DNA from: Allobosea sp. 117
GTDB lineage: Bacteria > Pseudomonadota > Alphaproteobacteria > Rhizobiales > Xanthobacteraceae
DNA length: 64,000 nucleotides
Direction: 5' to 3'
Assembly (NCBI RefSeq): GCF_000702305.1
Contig: NZ_JNLC01000016.1
Coordinates: forward strand, 124,001-188,000
Each line of letters begins with the position of its first letter. The first letter of the stretch is position 1. A program made the translations under genes and the position numbers. Below, in pieces: positions 19,274 to 28,313 of this stretch. The notes beneath the pieces are model-generated. The model was not told the DNA's origin and did no database searches. It saw only the letters and a program-made list of their open reading frames with translations.

Positions 19274-22200
19274 TCATTTCGTTTTGCGTGCATCGTCCGG
19301 GGTGATCGGCCACACGCGTCCGATCTCGTCCACCCGCACCCGGCCGGCATTCATCCGCTTCAGCGTGCCATAGGAGGCCATCAGCCAGCGGAACGGATCG
19401 ATCGCCGTGTCGGTGGCGTGGCGGCGGTCGAGATTGCCGGTCTCGTTGTGCGGAGCGAGCTTGAAGCGGCCGGCCGATGCATCGAGCCGGTAGACTACCC
19501 AGATCTTGGGGCCCGTGCCGTCGTCGAGCTGCAGGAGATCGCCCTTGTGCACGCGCATGATCAGGCGCGCATCCGGGAATTCGTGCTGCCAGCGCGGCCG
19601 GTACCCCGGCTGATTGGCGTCGAAGCGGCGGATCGCCTCGCCCTGCCAGCGGCCGTCGCCGGCATCGTAGATCTCGACGCAGAAATTCTCGCCGGCCGAA
19701 TAGGCCTTGTACAGCGTGCCGTCGGCACCCGCGACGGGCACGAGATATTCCGGCTTCTCGACCTTCAGCAGGCGGATGCGATGGACGCCGTGCCTGGTGT
19801 GCGGATCGCCTTCCGACGATTTGACGAAGTCGGCCAGCGCGCCTTTCAGGTCCATGCCGGCGGCCCTGGCCGCATAGACGTGGTCCCGCACCCGCTCGCG
19901 CAGGCGGATGTCGCGGGTGAGCTCGATCTCGTTCTCCGTGAGCGAAGCCAGGTCCTTGCGGCGGACGAGATTGCCGGCCTCCTTTTCCGGCTCCTTCACC
20001 AGCCCATAGGCGGTGTCCTCATGGAGCCTGCCGCCCTTGCCGTGGTCGGGCTTGTGCGAGACCACCATGGCGTCGAGCCGCGCCTTGAGCTCGTCACGAA
20101 GGCCTTCCCACGGCTCGGGGATGTCGACCTTCTCGCGCTCCTCGTCATAGCGGCTGGCGATGCGCTGCAGCAGCGAACGGTCGGTGAGCGCGGCGACGAA
20201 GGCATCGATGGCGTGATGGCGATGGTCGGCGCGGTTTTTGATACCGGAGAATTCGAGGTCATCGGTCGCCGCGCGGAAGGTCTCGTCGCGCTCCTGCACG
20301 CCAGGATAGTTGTGGTCCGGCAGCAGGCTGTTGAGGCCCCATCGGGCACGGATCATCGCGGTTAGCCGTCCGGGGATCACCCAGATGGAATAGGGATCGC
20401 AGACCGCGCCGAGATATTGCCTGGCGACGCGCGCCAGCCAGCCGGTCTCCATGAGCTGGCGCGCGAGGAAGCCGCCCATCTCCTTGTAGCGGTCGAGCGC
20501 ATCCGGACCGAAGCGCCAGTTCTTGTTGCGCGGCAGGTTGGCGGCGCGCTGGCTGATCTCGTCCCAATTGTAGGTGACGGTCCCGATGGCCGGGCTGGAG
20601 CCGAAAGCCTCGAAGGGCGTGCGCTTCCTCTTGTGCCGGTTGGCCTCGCGGAAACAGATGATCTTATTGGCCGGGCTGTCGTCGAGGCCCACCGTATAGG
20701 GGATGAGATGGTCGATATCGACCTCGGCGGACATGAGCTGCGCGAGGCTGATATTGTCGCCCGTATAGGGGAATTTTCGGTCCAGCGGGTCACGCGGGTT
20801 CAGTTCCTCCCACAGCCGCATCTTGAGCAGGTCGCGCGGCGTTGGGTCGTAGTCCCGATAGCCCGGTAGGCGCTTGATCTCGGCGACCCGACGCTCGTTC
20901 TTCTCCTGATTGCGTCTCTGCTCGGTCTGGACCTGCCGCTTCTCCTCGGGCGAAAGCTTCAGCGAACGGGTAAACTCGACGACGATCTCCTCCGGGGCAC
21001 CGAGCTCCTCGATCAGGGTGTTGACCAGCCGGCGAAGCTGCCCGAGCCCGATATGCACTGTCGGGTTGGGAAAGCGGCCGAACCGCTTCTCCTTCACGTC
21101 GCGCGGATCGCCGGAGCCGACCACGGCGTTGGGAAGCCAGCGGCCGTAATAGGGCAGCCGGTCGAGGATCTCGCCGGTCGGCGCGTTGGCATGGTCATAG
21201 CCGGCCTCGCGGGCGGCGTCGGGATAGTTCAGACCCTTGTCGTTCATCAGCGGGAACAGCTTGCGGATAGCCCGCAGTCCCAGCCGCGCGTAGCCCTCCG
21301 GCAGCGGCGTATCGGCGATGCGGGCGGCGGTCTCGACATCGAGATCGCATTCGCGCCTCAACCAGGCGACGAGCTTCGTCTCGTCCTCCTCATTCATCAG
21401 GCGGTCGACGATCGCGGCCTGGCGGTCGAGCGAAAAGCCCCGCCAAGCCTTGCCGAAACGGGTCTTGTGGGAGAGCCGCTCGGCGGTCTCGTCCCCCTTC
21501 AGCTCGGCGCGCCGCTCGCTTTCGAGATTGAAGCGCTGGTCCGCCGGCAGCTTGAGGATGCCCCTCATCTTGTCGAAGGAGACCTTGTTGCTCTGCAGGA
21601 GCGCCAGCACGATGGCGTCGCCCTCCTCCTTCGCCAGCTTGCGCGGCGAGTACCCGACGGGGCCGACGGCGAGGTTCCTCACCTCCTGCAGGATGCGGAA
21701 GCGCTGGGCGAGCGGATGCGCCCAGGCGACGCGGTACCCCTCCGGGTCCTGCTCGAAGGGGACGCCGGCCGGCTTGAGCGTGCATTTGCCGACCGGCGGC
21801 TTTTTCAGGGGACGCTGGAAGAAGATGGCGTCGTGGATCGCCTCCCGCGCCTCGGCCGTCATCGAGGGATGATGCGGCGACTGCTTCGCCCAGATGGCGT
21901 CGAACTCGTCCTCCACCAGCCGGCGCGTCGGATAAAAGTCGTAGGTGACCTTGGTGCCGGCGACCTTGCCGCGCGCACGCACGCCGCTGCGCTCCTTCTG
22001 GCGGCTCCACAGATACTGGCCGAGCGTGCCGGCTCCGATCTTCTCCATCTCCTCGGCGAGCTTGCGCTCGCCTTCCCGGATCGCGCCCTTGTCGTCGCCC
22101 TTGTTGCCGGCCTTGCGGTTGGAGAGGAAACCGCGCCGCTAGTTGAGGTGGAACAGGGCGCGCCCGACATGATGCGCCGGCAACGGCCCGTCGATCGCGG

Positions 22201-22540
22201 CGGCGCGGAGCTCGTAAGGGTCGAGCGCCTCCAGCGCCTTGCGCGCCGCGACATCCCCAGGCATCAGCCCGGCGGCGACGAGCGCTTCCATGAGCGTCTT
22301 CTGCCGATCGACAAAGCGATCGCGCCGGCGGCGCATGCCACGTGCGAGGCGGCGGTCGGCGGCATTGGAGGCACCCGATTGCGGGTCGCGCCCGTCAGAA
22401 TAGACCCGCACGCCTCCGGGGCCGGTACCCTTCGGGCGCCATTTGTCGCCGTCCCGCTCCAGCCAGACGATGAACCAGCCGATCGAATTGGAACCGATGT
22501 CGAGACCGAGACGATAGGGCCCGAAGCGTTTTTCCAGCAT
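19274..22540 (-). pseudogene. cas9: Type II-C Cas9 interrupted by an in-frame amber codon (codon 134)
   Basis: RNA-guided DNA nuclease, 1088 codons if read through, a normal II-C length. It begins at ATG 22540 with RuvC-I GLDIGSNSIGW (D14), then an Arg-rich bridge helix (LARGMRRRRDRF). At 22139-22141 the codon is TAG, sitting between LFHLN and RRGFLSNRK. In Cas9 proteins this conserved string is normally HLNQRRGF, so the change is CAG to TAG by one transition. The frame continues without any other stop. RuvC-II (IVVEFTRS, E522), the HNH core (DIDHLIPY, H611, with N in the following helix) and RuvC-III (HHAIDA, H775, D779) are all intact. Without suppression the products are a 133-aa fragment and, if re-initiated at ATG 22048, a 924-aa piece lacking RuvC-I and the bridge helix. 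No other decay is visible, so the lesion is recent or a sequence error, or the codon is read through. Confidence 0.9.
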
Positions 22541-22579
22541 CTGAACCGAACTGCGGCTAACCCTTGATCTGATAGAAAA

Positions 22580-22608
22580 ATTGTACCGTGCTACCCTTGG
22601 TGTACAAA
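22580..22608. promoter_or_regulatory. Overlapping back-to-back promoters for cas9 and tracrRNA
   Basis: Plus strand: -35-like TTGTAC (22581-22586), 16-bp spacer, -10-like TACAAA (22603-22608), pointing to the tracrRNA. Minus strand: TTGTAC (22607-22602), 16-bp spacer, TACAAT (22585-22580), pointing to cas9 with a leader of about 33 nt. Both use the same palindromic pair of hexamers, so polymerase could occupy only one direction at a time. Promoter assignment is by eye and unproven; alphaproteobacterial consensus is looser than this. Confidence 0.55.
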
Positions 22609-22614
22609 GCCAGT

Positions 22615-22719
22615 TCGGAACGACTTACCAGGGTTTAGCGGCCGGGTGATCGAGGGTCCTCCGTTAACAAGCTGAAAAGCACCAAATGGGGTAGCCTGCG
22701 GGCTACCCCTTCCATTTTT
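22615..22719 (+). ncRNA. tracrRNA of the type II-C CRISPR-Cas locus
   Basis: Trans-activating crRNA encoded divergently from cas9. The anti-repeat (22633-22656) is 24 nt exactly complementary to repeat 2 of the array, and pairing continues with a G-U and a bulge through CCGTTAAC against the repeat's GTTGCGG end. Behind it is a small nexus-type hairpin GCT-GAAA-AGC (22671-22680), then a terminator hairpin GGGGTAGCC/GGCTACCCC (22688-22709) followed by TTCCATTTTT. The 5' end is set from the putative -10 and is approximate. The RNA looks fully functional, in contrast with the amber codon in cas9. Confidence 0.85.
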
Positions 22720-22734
22720 GGCGCCACGCCTCGC

Positions 22735-23142
22735 TCAGCCGCCCGCCGAGAGTTCGATCTGCGGCAGGGCGCAGTGTTCGAGCGTGAGCGTGATCGGCTT
22801 TCCGGCCGCGATCTGCCCGGCGGTGAGAACAGCGGCGATGTCGCCGCCGCGTATCCGGACGCCGTTCGCACCCGTCACCACGCAGTCGACCACCCTGGGA
22901 GTGGCGCACGCCCCCTCGCAGGCTCGGATGATCGTCTCCCAACGTCCGATGAAGCTGCCGGTCAATATCCGCTGAAGCTGCAGGCCGCGCACATTCCCGG
23001 CCGCCGGCCCTTCCGGAGGCGGAGGAGGCTTGGGACGCGGCGGCGGGATATCGGCACGCGCGATGCCGCCGACATTCGCCGCAAGGATGATGAGAAGGGC
23101 ACGGAAGGGTACGGCACGGCGTCCCGAACGGTGGCGTATCAT
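22735..23142 (-). CDS. Small exported protein of unknown function
   Basis: 135 residues that I do not recognise. The N-terminus has a basic start and a hydrophobic segment (FRALLIILAANVGGIARA), likely a cleaved signal peptide. A proline-rich linker (PPPRPKPPPPPEG) and a domain with four cysteines (RACEGACATP, VVDCVV, LEHCAL) follow, which could form disulfides in the periplasm. The gene is convergent with the tracrRNA, ending 15 bp past its terminator, and divergent from the small membrane protein downstream. Another frame is also open over this region but has no protein-like character. Support for it being a gene is the signal peptide and the plausible ATG at 23142. Confidence 0.55.
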   Translation of the reverse strand: MIRHRSGRRAVPFRALLIILAANVGGIARADIPPPRPKPPPPPEGPAAGNVRGLQLQRILTGSFIGRWETIIRACEGACATPRVVDCVVTGANGVRIRGGDIAAVLTAGQIAAGKPITLTLEHCALPQIELSAGG

Positions 23143-23204
23143 GGCGCTCCTCGCTGAAGCGGCTTAAGGTTGCAGGGAAAGGCGAACGAGAACGGTGGAC
23201 GGGC

Positions 23205-23546
23205 ATGAACGAGCTTCAGGCCATGCTGCTGTCGGTCGCCATCGAGGGGCCGGTCGCCTATGCGCTGGTCGTGATCGCCGACTGGCCGAGCCGCGGCGCC
23301 GGCCATGTCGCGCTGGCGACGGCGCTGGCCACCGCCGCTACCCATCCTCAGCTCTGGTTCGCCGTCGAGCATTTCGCCGCGCTCCATGACTATGTGGCGG
23401 TGGTGCTTGCGGCGGAGGCGGTGGTGGTGGTCGTGGAAGCGGCCATCATCGGATGGGCGGGCGGACTCGCGGCACGGCACGCCTTCGCCGTATCGCTCGC
23501 CGCCAACGTCGCTTCCGGCGCGCTCGGCATGCTGATGGTCGCCTGA
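23205..23546 (+). CDS. Small integral membrane protein, unknown function
   Basis: 113 aa with three or four hydrophobic segments (MLLSVAIEGPVAYALVVIADW, HVALATALATAATH, YVAVVLAAEAVVVVVEAAIIGW, AFAVSLAANVASGALGMLMVA) and almost no loops. The ATG at 23205 follows GAACGGTGGACGGGC, with a weak ribosome site. Its 3' end overlaps, tail to tail, 157 bp of the larger membrane-protein gene on the other strand. The consistent transmembrane pattern favours a real gene, possibly functionally linked to that neighbour. No family was recognised. Confidence 0.55.
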   Translation: MNELQAMLLSVAIEGPVAYALVVIADWPSRGAGHVALATALATAATHPQLWFAVEHFAALHDYVAVVLAAEAVVVVVEAAIIGWAGGLAARHAFAVSLAANVASGALGMLMVA

Positions 23547-24568
23547 GAGCGCGCCGTCAGCGCTATGATGATCAAGGGAATTTCGATCCAGGCATGCACC
23601 GAGGCGGCAAGGCTATAGAGCGCGCGCGCCGGCACGAAGCCGGTCGTGAAACGATAGAGAACGAAGGCGGAAACGCCCGCCACCATCAGCGCGAAGACGC
23701 CGCCGCGCGGCCAGGGCACGAGCCCCCTCGCCTGCGGATCGCGCCGCGCCAAAAGCATGGGAAGCACAAGGATCACAGCGGCATAATGGGCGCACTGGGC
23801 GACGACCGAGGCGGAAAACAGGTCGACCGCCGAGGCGCCGCCGAGCAGCGGGCGCGGCACATAGACATAGAGGTGATCCTCGAGCGTCCCCGCGCCGATG
23901 GGGTCGAGGCCGGGTCCGGACAGACCCGCGGCCTGCAGCGCAAGTCTCGGCAGACCGCTGGCGACCAGCAGCGGCAGGCCGAGAAAGGCCAGCAACGCCA
24001 GCGGCATGACCCGCCGGCGCGCCGGCGCCGGGGTGATCTCCCAGATGAGCGCCAGCGGCGTCAGGTTGTGCAGGATGGAGAGCGACACCGCCGTGTCGAA
24101 CGGAGCGAAGGCGGTCGCGAGGCCGAGACCACCGGCGATGGCGAGCGCCAGAGCCCGCTGGGCGACTCCGCCGGCAGCCGCCGAAAGCGCCAGTGCGACG
24201 ACGCATGACAGCTCCAGCATCAAAGCCTTGGCCGGATCGACCAGCCCGAACAGGCCGCTCGCCCGTGCTGCCACCGCACCGGCGAGGAAAAGCGCCATCA
24301 GCACGATCTGCCGAACAGGCAGGCGGCGGCCGAAACGGCGGTCGACATAGCGCAGCTCGGAGAGCACATGGGCCGCTCCGAAGGTCGCCAGTGTCACCGA
24401 ATAAACCATCAGCGGCGCGGCGACGATCAGTGCGGTGAGACCGCCGGTCAATGCGATCAGGAAGATAGGAGCGATGCTGCCGGCATGCGGCACAAGGCGC
24501 GCCGCTCCATCGGGGAGCGGCGCGACGACGTCAGGTACCGGCTCACGGGCAGAACGCATCGGCGGCAT
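23390..24568 (-). CDS. Polytopic membrane protein, unknown function
   Basis: 392 aa with about nine to ten predicted transmembrane helices (for example IAPIFLIALTGGLTALIVAA, IVLMALFLAGAVAARASGLF, LMLELSCVVALALSAAAGG, AAVILVLPMLLARR). I do not recognise a family. Conserved-looking polar spots inside the membrane region are AAHVLSELRYVDRRF and LHNLTPLALIWE; the His/Glu pairs are of the sort that bind metals or cofactors, which is only a suggestion. The last roughly 50 residues are low-complexity (Ala/Ser/Thr) and lie antisense to the small membrane gene, so the functional protein may end before them. It starts at ATG 24568. Confidence 0.6.
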   Translation of the reverse strand: MPPMRSAREPVPDVVAPLPDGAARLVPHAGSIAPIFLIALTGGLTALIVAAPLMVYSVTLATFGAAHVLSELRYVDRRFGRRLPVRQIVLMALFLAGAVAARASGLFGLVDPAKALMLELSCVVALALSAAAGGVAQRALALAIAGGLGLATAFAPFDTAVSLSILHNLTPLALIWEITPAPARRRVMPLALLAFLGLPLLVASGLPRLALQAAGLSGPGLDPIGAGTLEDHLYVYVPRPLLGGASAVDLFSASVVAQCAHYAAVILVLPMLLARRDPQARGLVPWPRGGVFALMVAGVSAFVLYRFTTGFVPARALYSLAASVHAWIEIPLIIIALTARSQATISMPSAPEATLAASDTAKACRAASPPAHPMMAASTTTTTASAASTTAT

Positions 24569-24708
24569 CCGTCCTACACTGACCTTCCTCGCAGACCCCG
24601 GCCCGATGGGCAGAGGTCCCGGCGGACGGTACTATAGCGCAGGTTGGCCGATCTGCCGCGCCCGCCCGGACATGCCGAGCGAGACGATCGCCGGGCGACC
24701 GCCCCGGC

Positions 24709-25512
24709 TCACTGCCGGTAGCGCTCGGCCGGGTGGTTGCGCGAGAGGTTCGGCACCAGCGCGAGGCGGTCCGCGCTCACGCGCGCGAAATCGCCGGCGT
24801 CGGGCAGCGAGGGGATGGTGATGAGCTCGCCCTGATCGAGCCCCGCCAGCGCCGCGTCGACCAGTTCCTCGACCGACATCACCATCTCCTGCGGATAGCT
24901 GTCGAGCGCGAGGCCGGCACGGTCGAAGAACTCGGTGCGGGTCAACCCCGGCAGCACCGCCTGGATACGCACCGGGCTGCCCTGCAGTTCGTTCTGCAGC
25001 GACTGGGTGAAGGCGAGCACGAAGGCCTTGGTGCCCGCATAGGCGCCGAGCAGCACCTCCGGCATCAGCGCCACCACCGAGGCGATATTGACGAGCGTGC
25101 CGCCGCCCCGCGCGGAGAACGCGTTGACCGCCGTCACTGCGAGGCGGGTCAGCGCGACGACGTTGAGCTGCACCATCGCCTCGACGCGATCGATGTCGGT
25201 GCCGAGCACGGGCCCCTCGGTGCCCGCCCCAGCATTGTTGACGAGGAGCGTTACCGCGCGATCGCCGGCGACGCGATCGGCGACACGCCGGATGTCGGCC
25301 GGCTTTTCCAGATCGGCCTGGAGCACGTCCACGCTCCTGCCGGTGGCGGAGCGGATAGTGGCGGCAAGAGCCTCCAGCCGCTCCGCGTTGCGGGCGACGA
25401 TGACGAGGTCGTAGCCGCGCGCGGCCAGCCGCTCGGCATAGATCCGTCCGATGCCGGAGGACGCGCCGGTGACGGCCGCCGTGCCCTTCCCTGCTGCGCC
25501 ATTACCACTCAT
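24709..25512 (-). CDS. Short-chain dehydrogenase/reductase (SDR family)
   Basis: A classical SDR of 267 aa. NAD(P)-binding TGASSGIG sits near residue 15, then NNAG, and the active-site set is S of IASVVA, with Y and K in YAGTK. The second strand ends in ARNAERLE, where Arg after the glycine-rich loop region favours NADP. The substrate is unknown; C-terminal PGLTRTEFFDRAG is typical of the uncharacterised DltE/YqjQ-like oxidoreductases. The gene is monocistronic and faces away from the photolyase gene. The intergenic region holds a 22-bp near-palindrome that might be an operator for it. Confidence 0.9.
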   Translation of the reverse strand: MSGNGAAGKGTAAVTGASSGIGRIYAERLAARGYDLVIVARNAERLEALAATIRSATGRSVDVLQADLEKPADIRRVADRVAGDRAVTLLVNNAGAGTEGPVLGTDIDRVEAMVQLNVVALTRLAVTAVNAFSARGGGTLVNIASVVALMPEVLLGAYAGTKAFVLAFTQSLQNELQGSPVRIQAVLPGLTRTEFFDRAGLALDSYPQEMVMSVEELVDAALAGLDQGELITIPSLPDAGDFARVSADRLALVPNLSRNHPAERYRQ

Positions 25513-25569
25513 GCGACTTCTCCGTGTTTGTGTGCGGCGTGCCCGGCACGCATCGCGACTGATCTGCTC

Positions 25570-25591
25570 TTAAATTATGATCATCATTTAA
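25570..25591. promoter_or_regulatory. AT-rich 22-bp near-perfect palindrome, candidate operator
   Basis: The arms TTAAAT and ATTTAA flank a palindromic core ATGATCAT, with a single mismatched pair. It sits 58 bp upstream of the SDR start and 109 bp upstream of the photolyase start, inside a GC-rich neighbourhood. The symmetry suggests binding of a dimeric repressor (MarR or TetR size), but no regulator gene is adjacent. Confidence 0.45.
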
Positions 25592-25700
25592 AAAGCTCAA
25601 GACGCCACGGCGCCGGGAACCGGCAAACGCGAAAGACGTTGCAGCTTGCCTGCCGGCCACGCACAAAGCACGGCACTAACCCTCGCGAACGCCGCCCCTG

Positions 25701-27149
25701 ATGAGCTCCGATCCCGACCATCGCCCTGCCCTTGTCTGGGTCCGCGACGATCAGCGCCTCGCCGACAATCCGGCGCTCGATGCGGCCGCGCAGAGCGGCC
25801 GGCTGGTGCTGCTGCTCCATGTGCTCGATGAGGAAAGCCCCGGCATCCGGCCGCTCGGCGGCGCCGCGCGCTGGTGGCTCGGCCGCTCGCTCGCGGCGCT
25901 CGGCGAGGCCGCCCGCGCGCATGGGCTTTCGCTAGTGCACCGGCGCGGCGCGGCGGCGAAGGTTCTGGACGAGGTCATCGCCGAAAGCCGGGCCGGCGCG
26001 GTCTACTGGAACCGACGCTACGGCGCCGCGGAGATCGCGCTCGACCGCGCGATCAAGGAGAGCCTGACCGCGCGGGGCACCGAGGTGCGCAGCTTCGGCG
26101 GGTCACTGCTGCACGAGCCGTGGACCGTGCTCACCGGGGCCCGGCAGCCCTTCCGTGTCTTCACACCGTTCTTCCGCGCCGCCTCGGCGCGGGAGGTCCG
26201 TCGGCCGACCCGTATGCCCGCAAGCATACCGGCCGCGGCGCCCGTCGCGAGCGAGGCGCTGGAGGCGTGGGCGCTGGAGCCGTCATGCCCGGATTGGGCG
26301 GGCGGGCTTCGCGCGAGCTGGACGCCGGGCGAGAGCGGCGCGCGGCAGCGTCTGGCGGATTTCCTCGGTGACGGCCTGCCGGGCTATGCCGACGCCCGCG
26401 ACCGCGCCGATCGCGAGGCCACCTCACGGCTCTCGCCCTTCCTGCGCTTCGGCAACGTCTCGCCGCATCAGGTGCTGGCCGCCGTGCGGAGCGCGGAGGA
26501 GCGCGGCACGGCCTCGGCGCGCGACGTCGCCAAATTCGTGAGCGAACTCTACTGGCGCGAATTTTCCTATCACCTGCTGTTCCATTTCCCCGAGCTGCCA
26601 TGGAAGAACGTCCAGCCGCGCTTCGACGCCTTTGCATGGCGCGACGACGCGGCGTTCCTGAAGGCCTGGCAGACGGGCCGCACCGGCTATCCGATCGTCG
26701 ACGCCGGGCTGCGTCAGCTCTGGGAGACGGGGTGGATGCACAACCGGGTGCGGATGGTCGCCGCGTCCTTCCTCGTCAAGCACGGGCTGATCGACTGGCG
26801 GGAGGGCGAGGCGTGGTTCTGGGACACGCTGGTCGATGCGGATGCGGCGAACAACGCCGCGAGCTGGCAGTGGGTCGCCGGTTCGGGCGCCGATGCCGCG
26901 CCTTATTTCCGCATCTTCAACCCGGTGCTGCAGGGCGAGAAGTTCGACCCCGACGGCGCCTATGTCCGCCGCTTCGTGCCAGAGCTCGCCGCCTTGCCGG
27001 CGGAGGCGATCCACAAGCCGTGGGCGGCCCACCGCGAGGTGCTGAGCCGGGCGGGCGTCGAACTCGGGGTGACCTATCCGCACCCGATCGTCGACCACGC
27101 GAGCGCGCGGGCACGAGCCCTCGCCGCCTATGATGCGGTGAAGGGGTAG
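25701..27149 (+). CDS. phrB: Deoxyribodipyrimidine photo-lyase (class I CPD photolyase)
   Basis: Light-driven repair of cyclobutane pyrimidine dimers (482 aa). The N-terminal alpha/beta antenna domain begins ALVWVRDDQRLADNPAL. The C-terminal FAD domain holds the family signature: TGYPIVDAGLRQLWETGWMH, NRVRMVAASFLVKH, then WFWDTLVDADAANNAASWQW and GADAAPYFRIFNP. These residues line the FAD pocket and the Trp triad region. The NxxxW pattern (NAASWQW) fits photolyases and not plant-type cryptochromes. The ATG at 25701 directly precedes SSDPDHRPALVW. It is followed, 132 bp on, by cysK with no obvious link. Confidence 0.94.
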   Translation: MSSDPDHRPALVWVRDDQRLADNPALDAAAQSGRLVLLLHVLDEESPGIRPLGGAARWWLGRSLAALGEAARAHGLSLVHRRGAAAKVLDEVIAESRAGAVYWNRRYGAAEIALDRAIKESLTARGTEVRSFGGSLLHEPWTVLTGARQPFRVFTPFFRAASAREVRRPTRMPASIPAAAPVASEALEAWALEPSCPDWAGGLRASWTPGESGARQRLADFLGDGLPGYADARDRADREATSRLSPFLRFGNVSPHQVLAAVRSAEERGTASARDVAKFVSELYWREFSYHLLFHFPELPWKNVQPRFDAFAWRDDAAFLKAWQTGRTGYPIVDAGLRQLWETGWMHNRVRMVAASFLVKHGLIDWREGEAWFWDTLVDADAANNAASWQWVAGSGADAAPYFRIFNPVLQGEKFDPDGAYVRRFVPELAALPAEAIHKPWAAHREVLSRAGVELGVTYPHPIVDHASARARALAAYDAVKG

Positions 27150-27281
27150 GAACGATGCCTACGGCATCCTGATAAGCGTGCGGCGTGTTTCCCGGCTTCG
27201 GAGGTTGCCCGTTCGGTAAGGCTCAACTAGTTTCGTCGGCCTTCGCCACGCGCCATTTTCGAACCCTGCACTGCGACTCCC

Positions 27282-28313
27282 ATGGACATTCGTAACGGTC
27301 TCGTCGATACGGTCGGCAATACGCCGCTGATCCGGCTGCAGCGCGCCTCCGAGGCCACCGGCTGCGACATCCTCGGCAAGGCCGAGTTCCTGAACCCCGG
27401 CCAGTCGGTCAAGGACCGCGCGGCACTCTTCATCATCAAGGATGCGGTGGCGCGCGGCACGCTTCGGCCCGGCGGCGTGATCGTCGAGGGCACCGCGGGC
27501 AATACCGGCATTGGCCTCGCTCTGGTCGGCAATGCGCTCGGCTTCCGGTCGGTGATCGTGATCCCGGACACGCAGAGCCAGGAAAAGAAGGACATGCTGC
27601 GGCTCGCCGGCGCGACGCTGGTCGAGGTGCCGGCGGTGCCCTACGCCAATCCGAACAACTATGTGAAAGTCTCAGGCCGCATCGCCGAGGCGATGGCGAA
27701 GAGCGAGCCGAACGGCGCCGTATGGGCGAACCAGTTCGACAATGTCGCCAACCGGCAGGCGCATATCGAGACCACCGGGCCGGAGATCTGGGCGCAGACC
27801 GATGGCACGGTCGACGGCTTCGTCTGCGCGGTCGGCACCGGCGGCACGCTGGCCGGCACCGGCATGGCGCTGAAGGAGCGCAATCCGGGCGTGAAGATCG
27901 GCCTCGCCGATCCGATGGGCGCCGCGCTCTACAGCTACTACACGACCGGCGTGCTGAAGGCGGAAGGCTCCTCCATCACCGAGGGCATCGGCCAGGGGCG
28001 CATCACCGCCAATCTCGAGGGCGCGCCGATCGATCTCGCCTATCAGATCCCGGATGCGGAGGCGGTGCAGATCGTGTTCGATCTGCTCGAATATGAGGGG
28101 CTCTGCCTCGGCGGTTCCTCGGGCATCAACGTCGCCGGCGCGATCCGCCTCGCCCGCGAGCTGGGGCCGGGGCACACCATCGTCACCGTGCTGTGCGACT
28201 ACGGCACGCGCTACCAGTCGAAGCTGTTCAACCCCGCCTTCCTGCGCGAGAAGGGCCTGCCGGTGCCGGCCTGGCTGGAGCGCGAGACGGCCGTGCCGAA
28301 CGTGCTCGTCTGA
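27282..28313 (+). CDS. cysK: Cysteine synthase A (O-acetylserine sulfhydrylase)
   Basis: PLP enzyme making cysteine from O-acetylserine and sulfide (343 aa). The PLP lysine lies in NPGQSVKDRAA, the substrate loop is EGTAGNTGIGLA, and the phosphate-binding loop is GTGGTLAGTG. The C-terminal region includes CLGGSSGIN. The GQSVKDR variant, in place of SSVKDR, is usual for the long alphaproteobacterial CysK group, so a related beta-synthase specificity cannot be excluded. Its stop overlaps the start of the alaX-like gene by one base (TGATG), followed closely by a sulfurtransferase, which suggests a sulfur/cysteine operon. Confidence 0.93.
   Translation: MDIRNGLVDTVGNTPLIRLQRASEATGCDILGKAEFLNPGQSVKDRAALFIIKDAVARGTLRPGGVIVEGTAGNTGIGLALVGNALGFRSVIVIPDTQSQEKKDMLRLAGATLVEVPAVPYANPNNYVKVSGRIAEAMAKSEPNGAVWANQFDNVANRQAHIETTGPEIWAQTDGTVDGFVCAVGTGGTLAGTGMALKERNPGVKIGLADPMGAALYSYYTTGVLKAEGSSITEGIGQGRITANLEGAPIDLAYQIPDAEAVQIVFDLLEYEGLCLGGSSGINVAGAIRLARELGPGHTIVTVLCDYGTRYQSKLFNPAFLREKGLPVPAWLERETAVPNVLV

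Noticed and set aside
19240-19275. AATGA...TCATT inverted repeat in the cas9-cas1 gap, reminiscent of a Fur box
   Set aside because: Short arms, in the middle of an operon, overlapping the cas9 stop; most likely chance.
22633-22660. Third CRISPR-repeat-like copy beside cas9
   Set aside because: It is in reverse orientation, followed by nexus and terminator hairpins and no spacer, so it is the tracrRNA anti-repeat and not an array unit.
27150-27281. Possible SAM or cysteine-related riboswitch before cysK
   Set aside because: No recognisable SAM-II or other riboswitch core could be drawn in the 132-bp gap.
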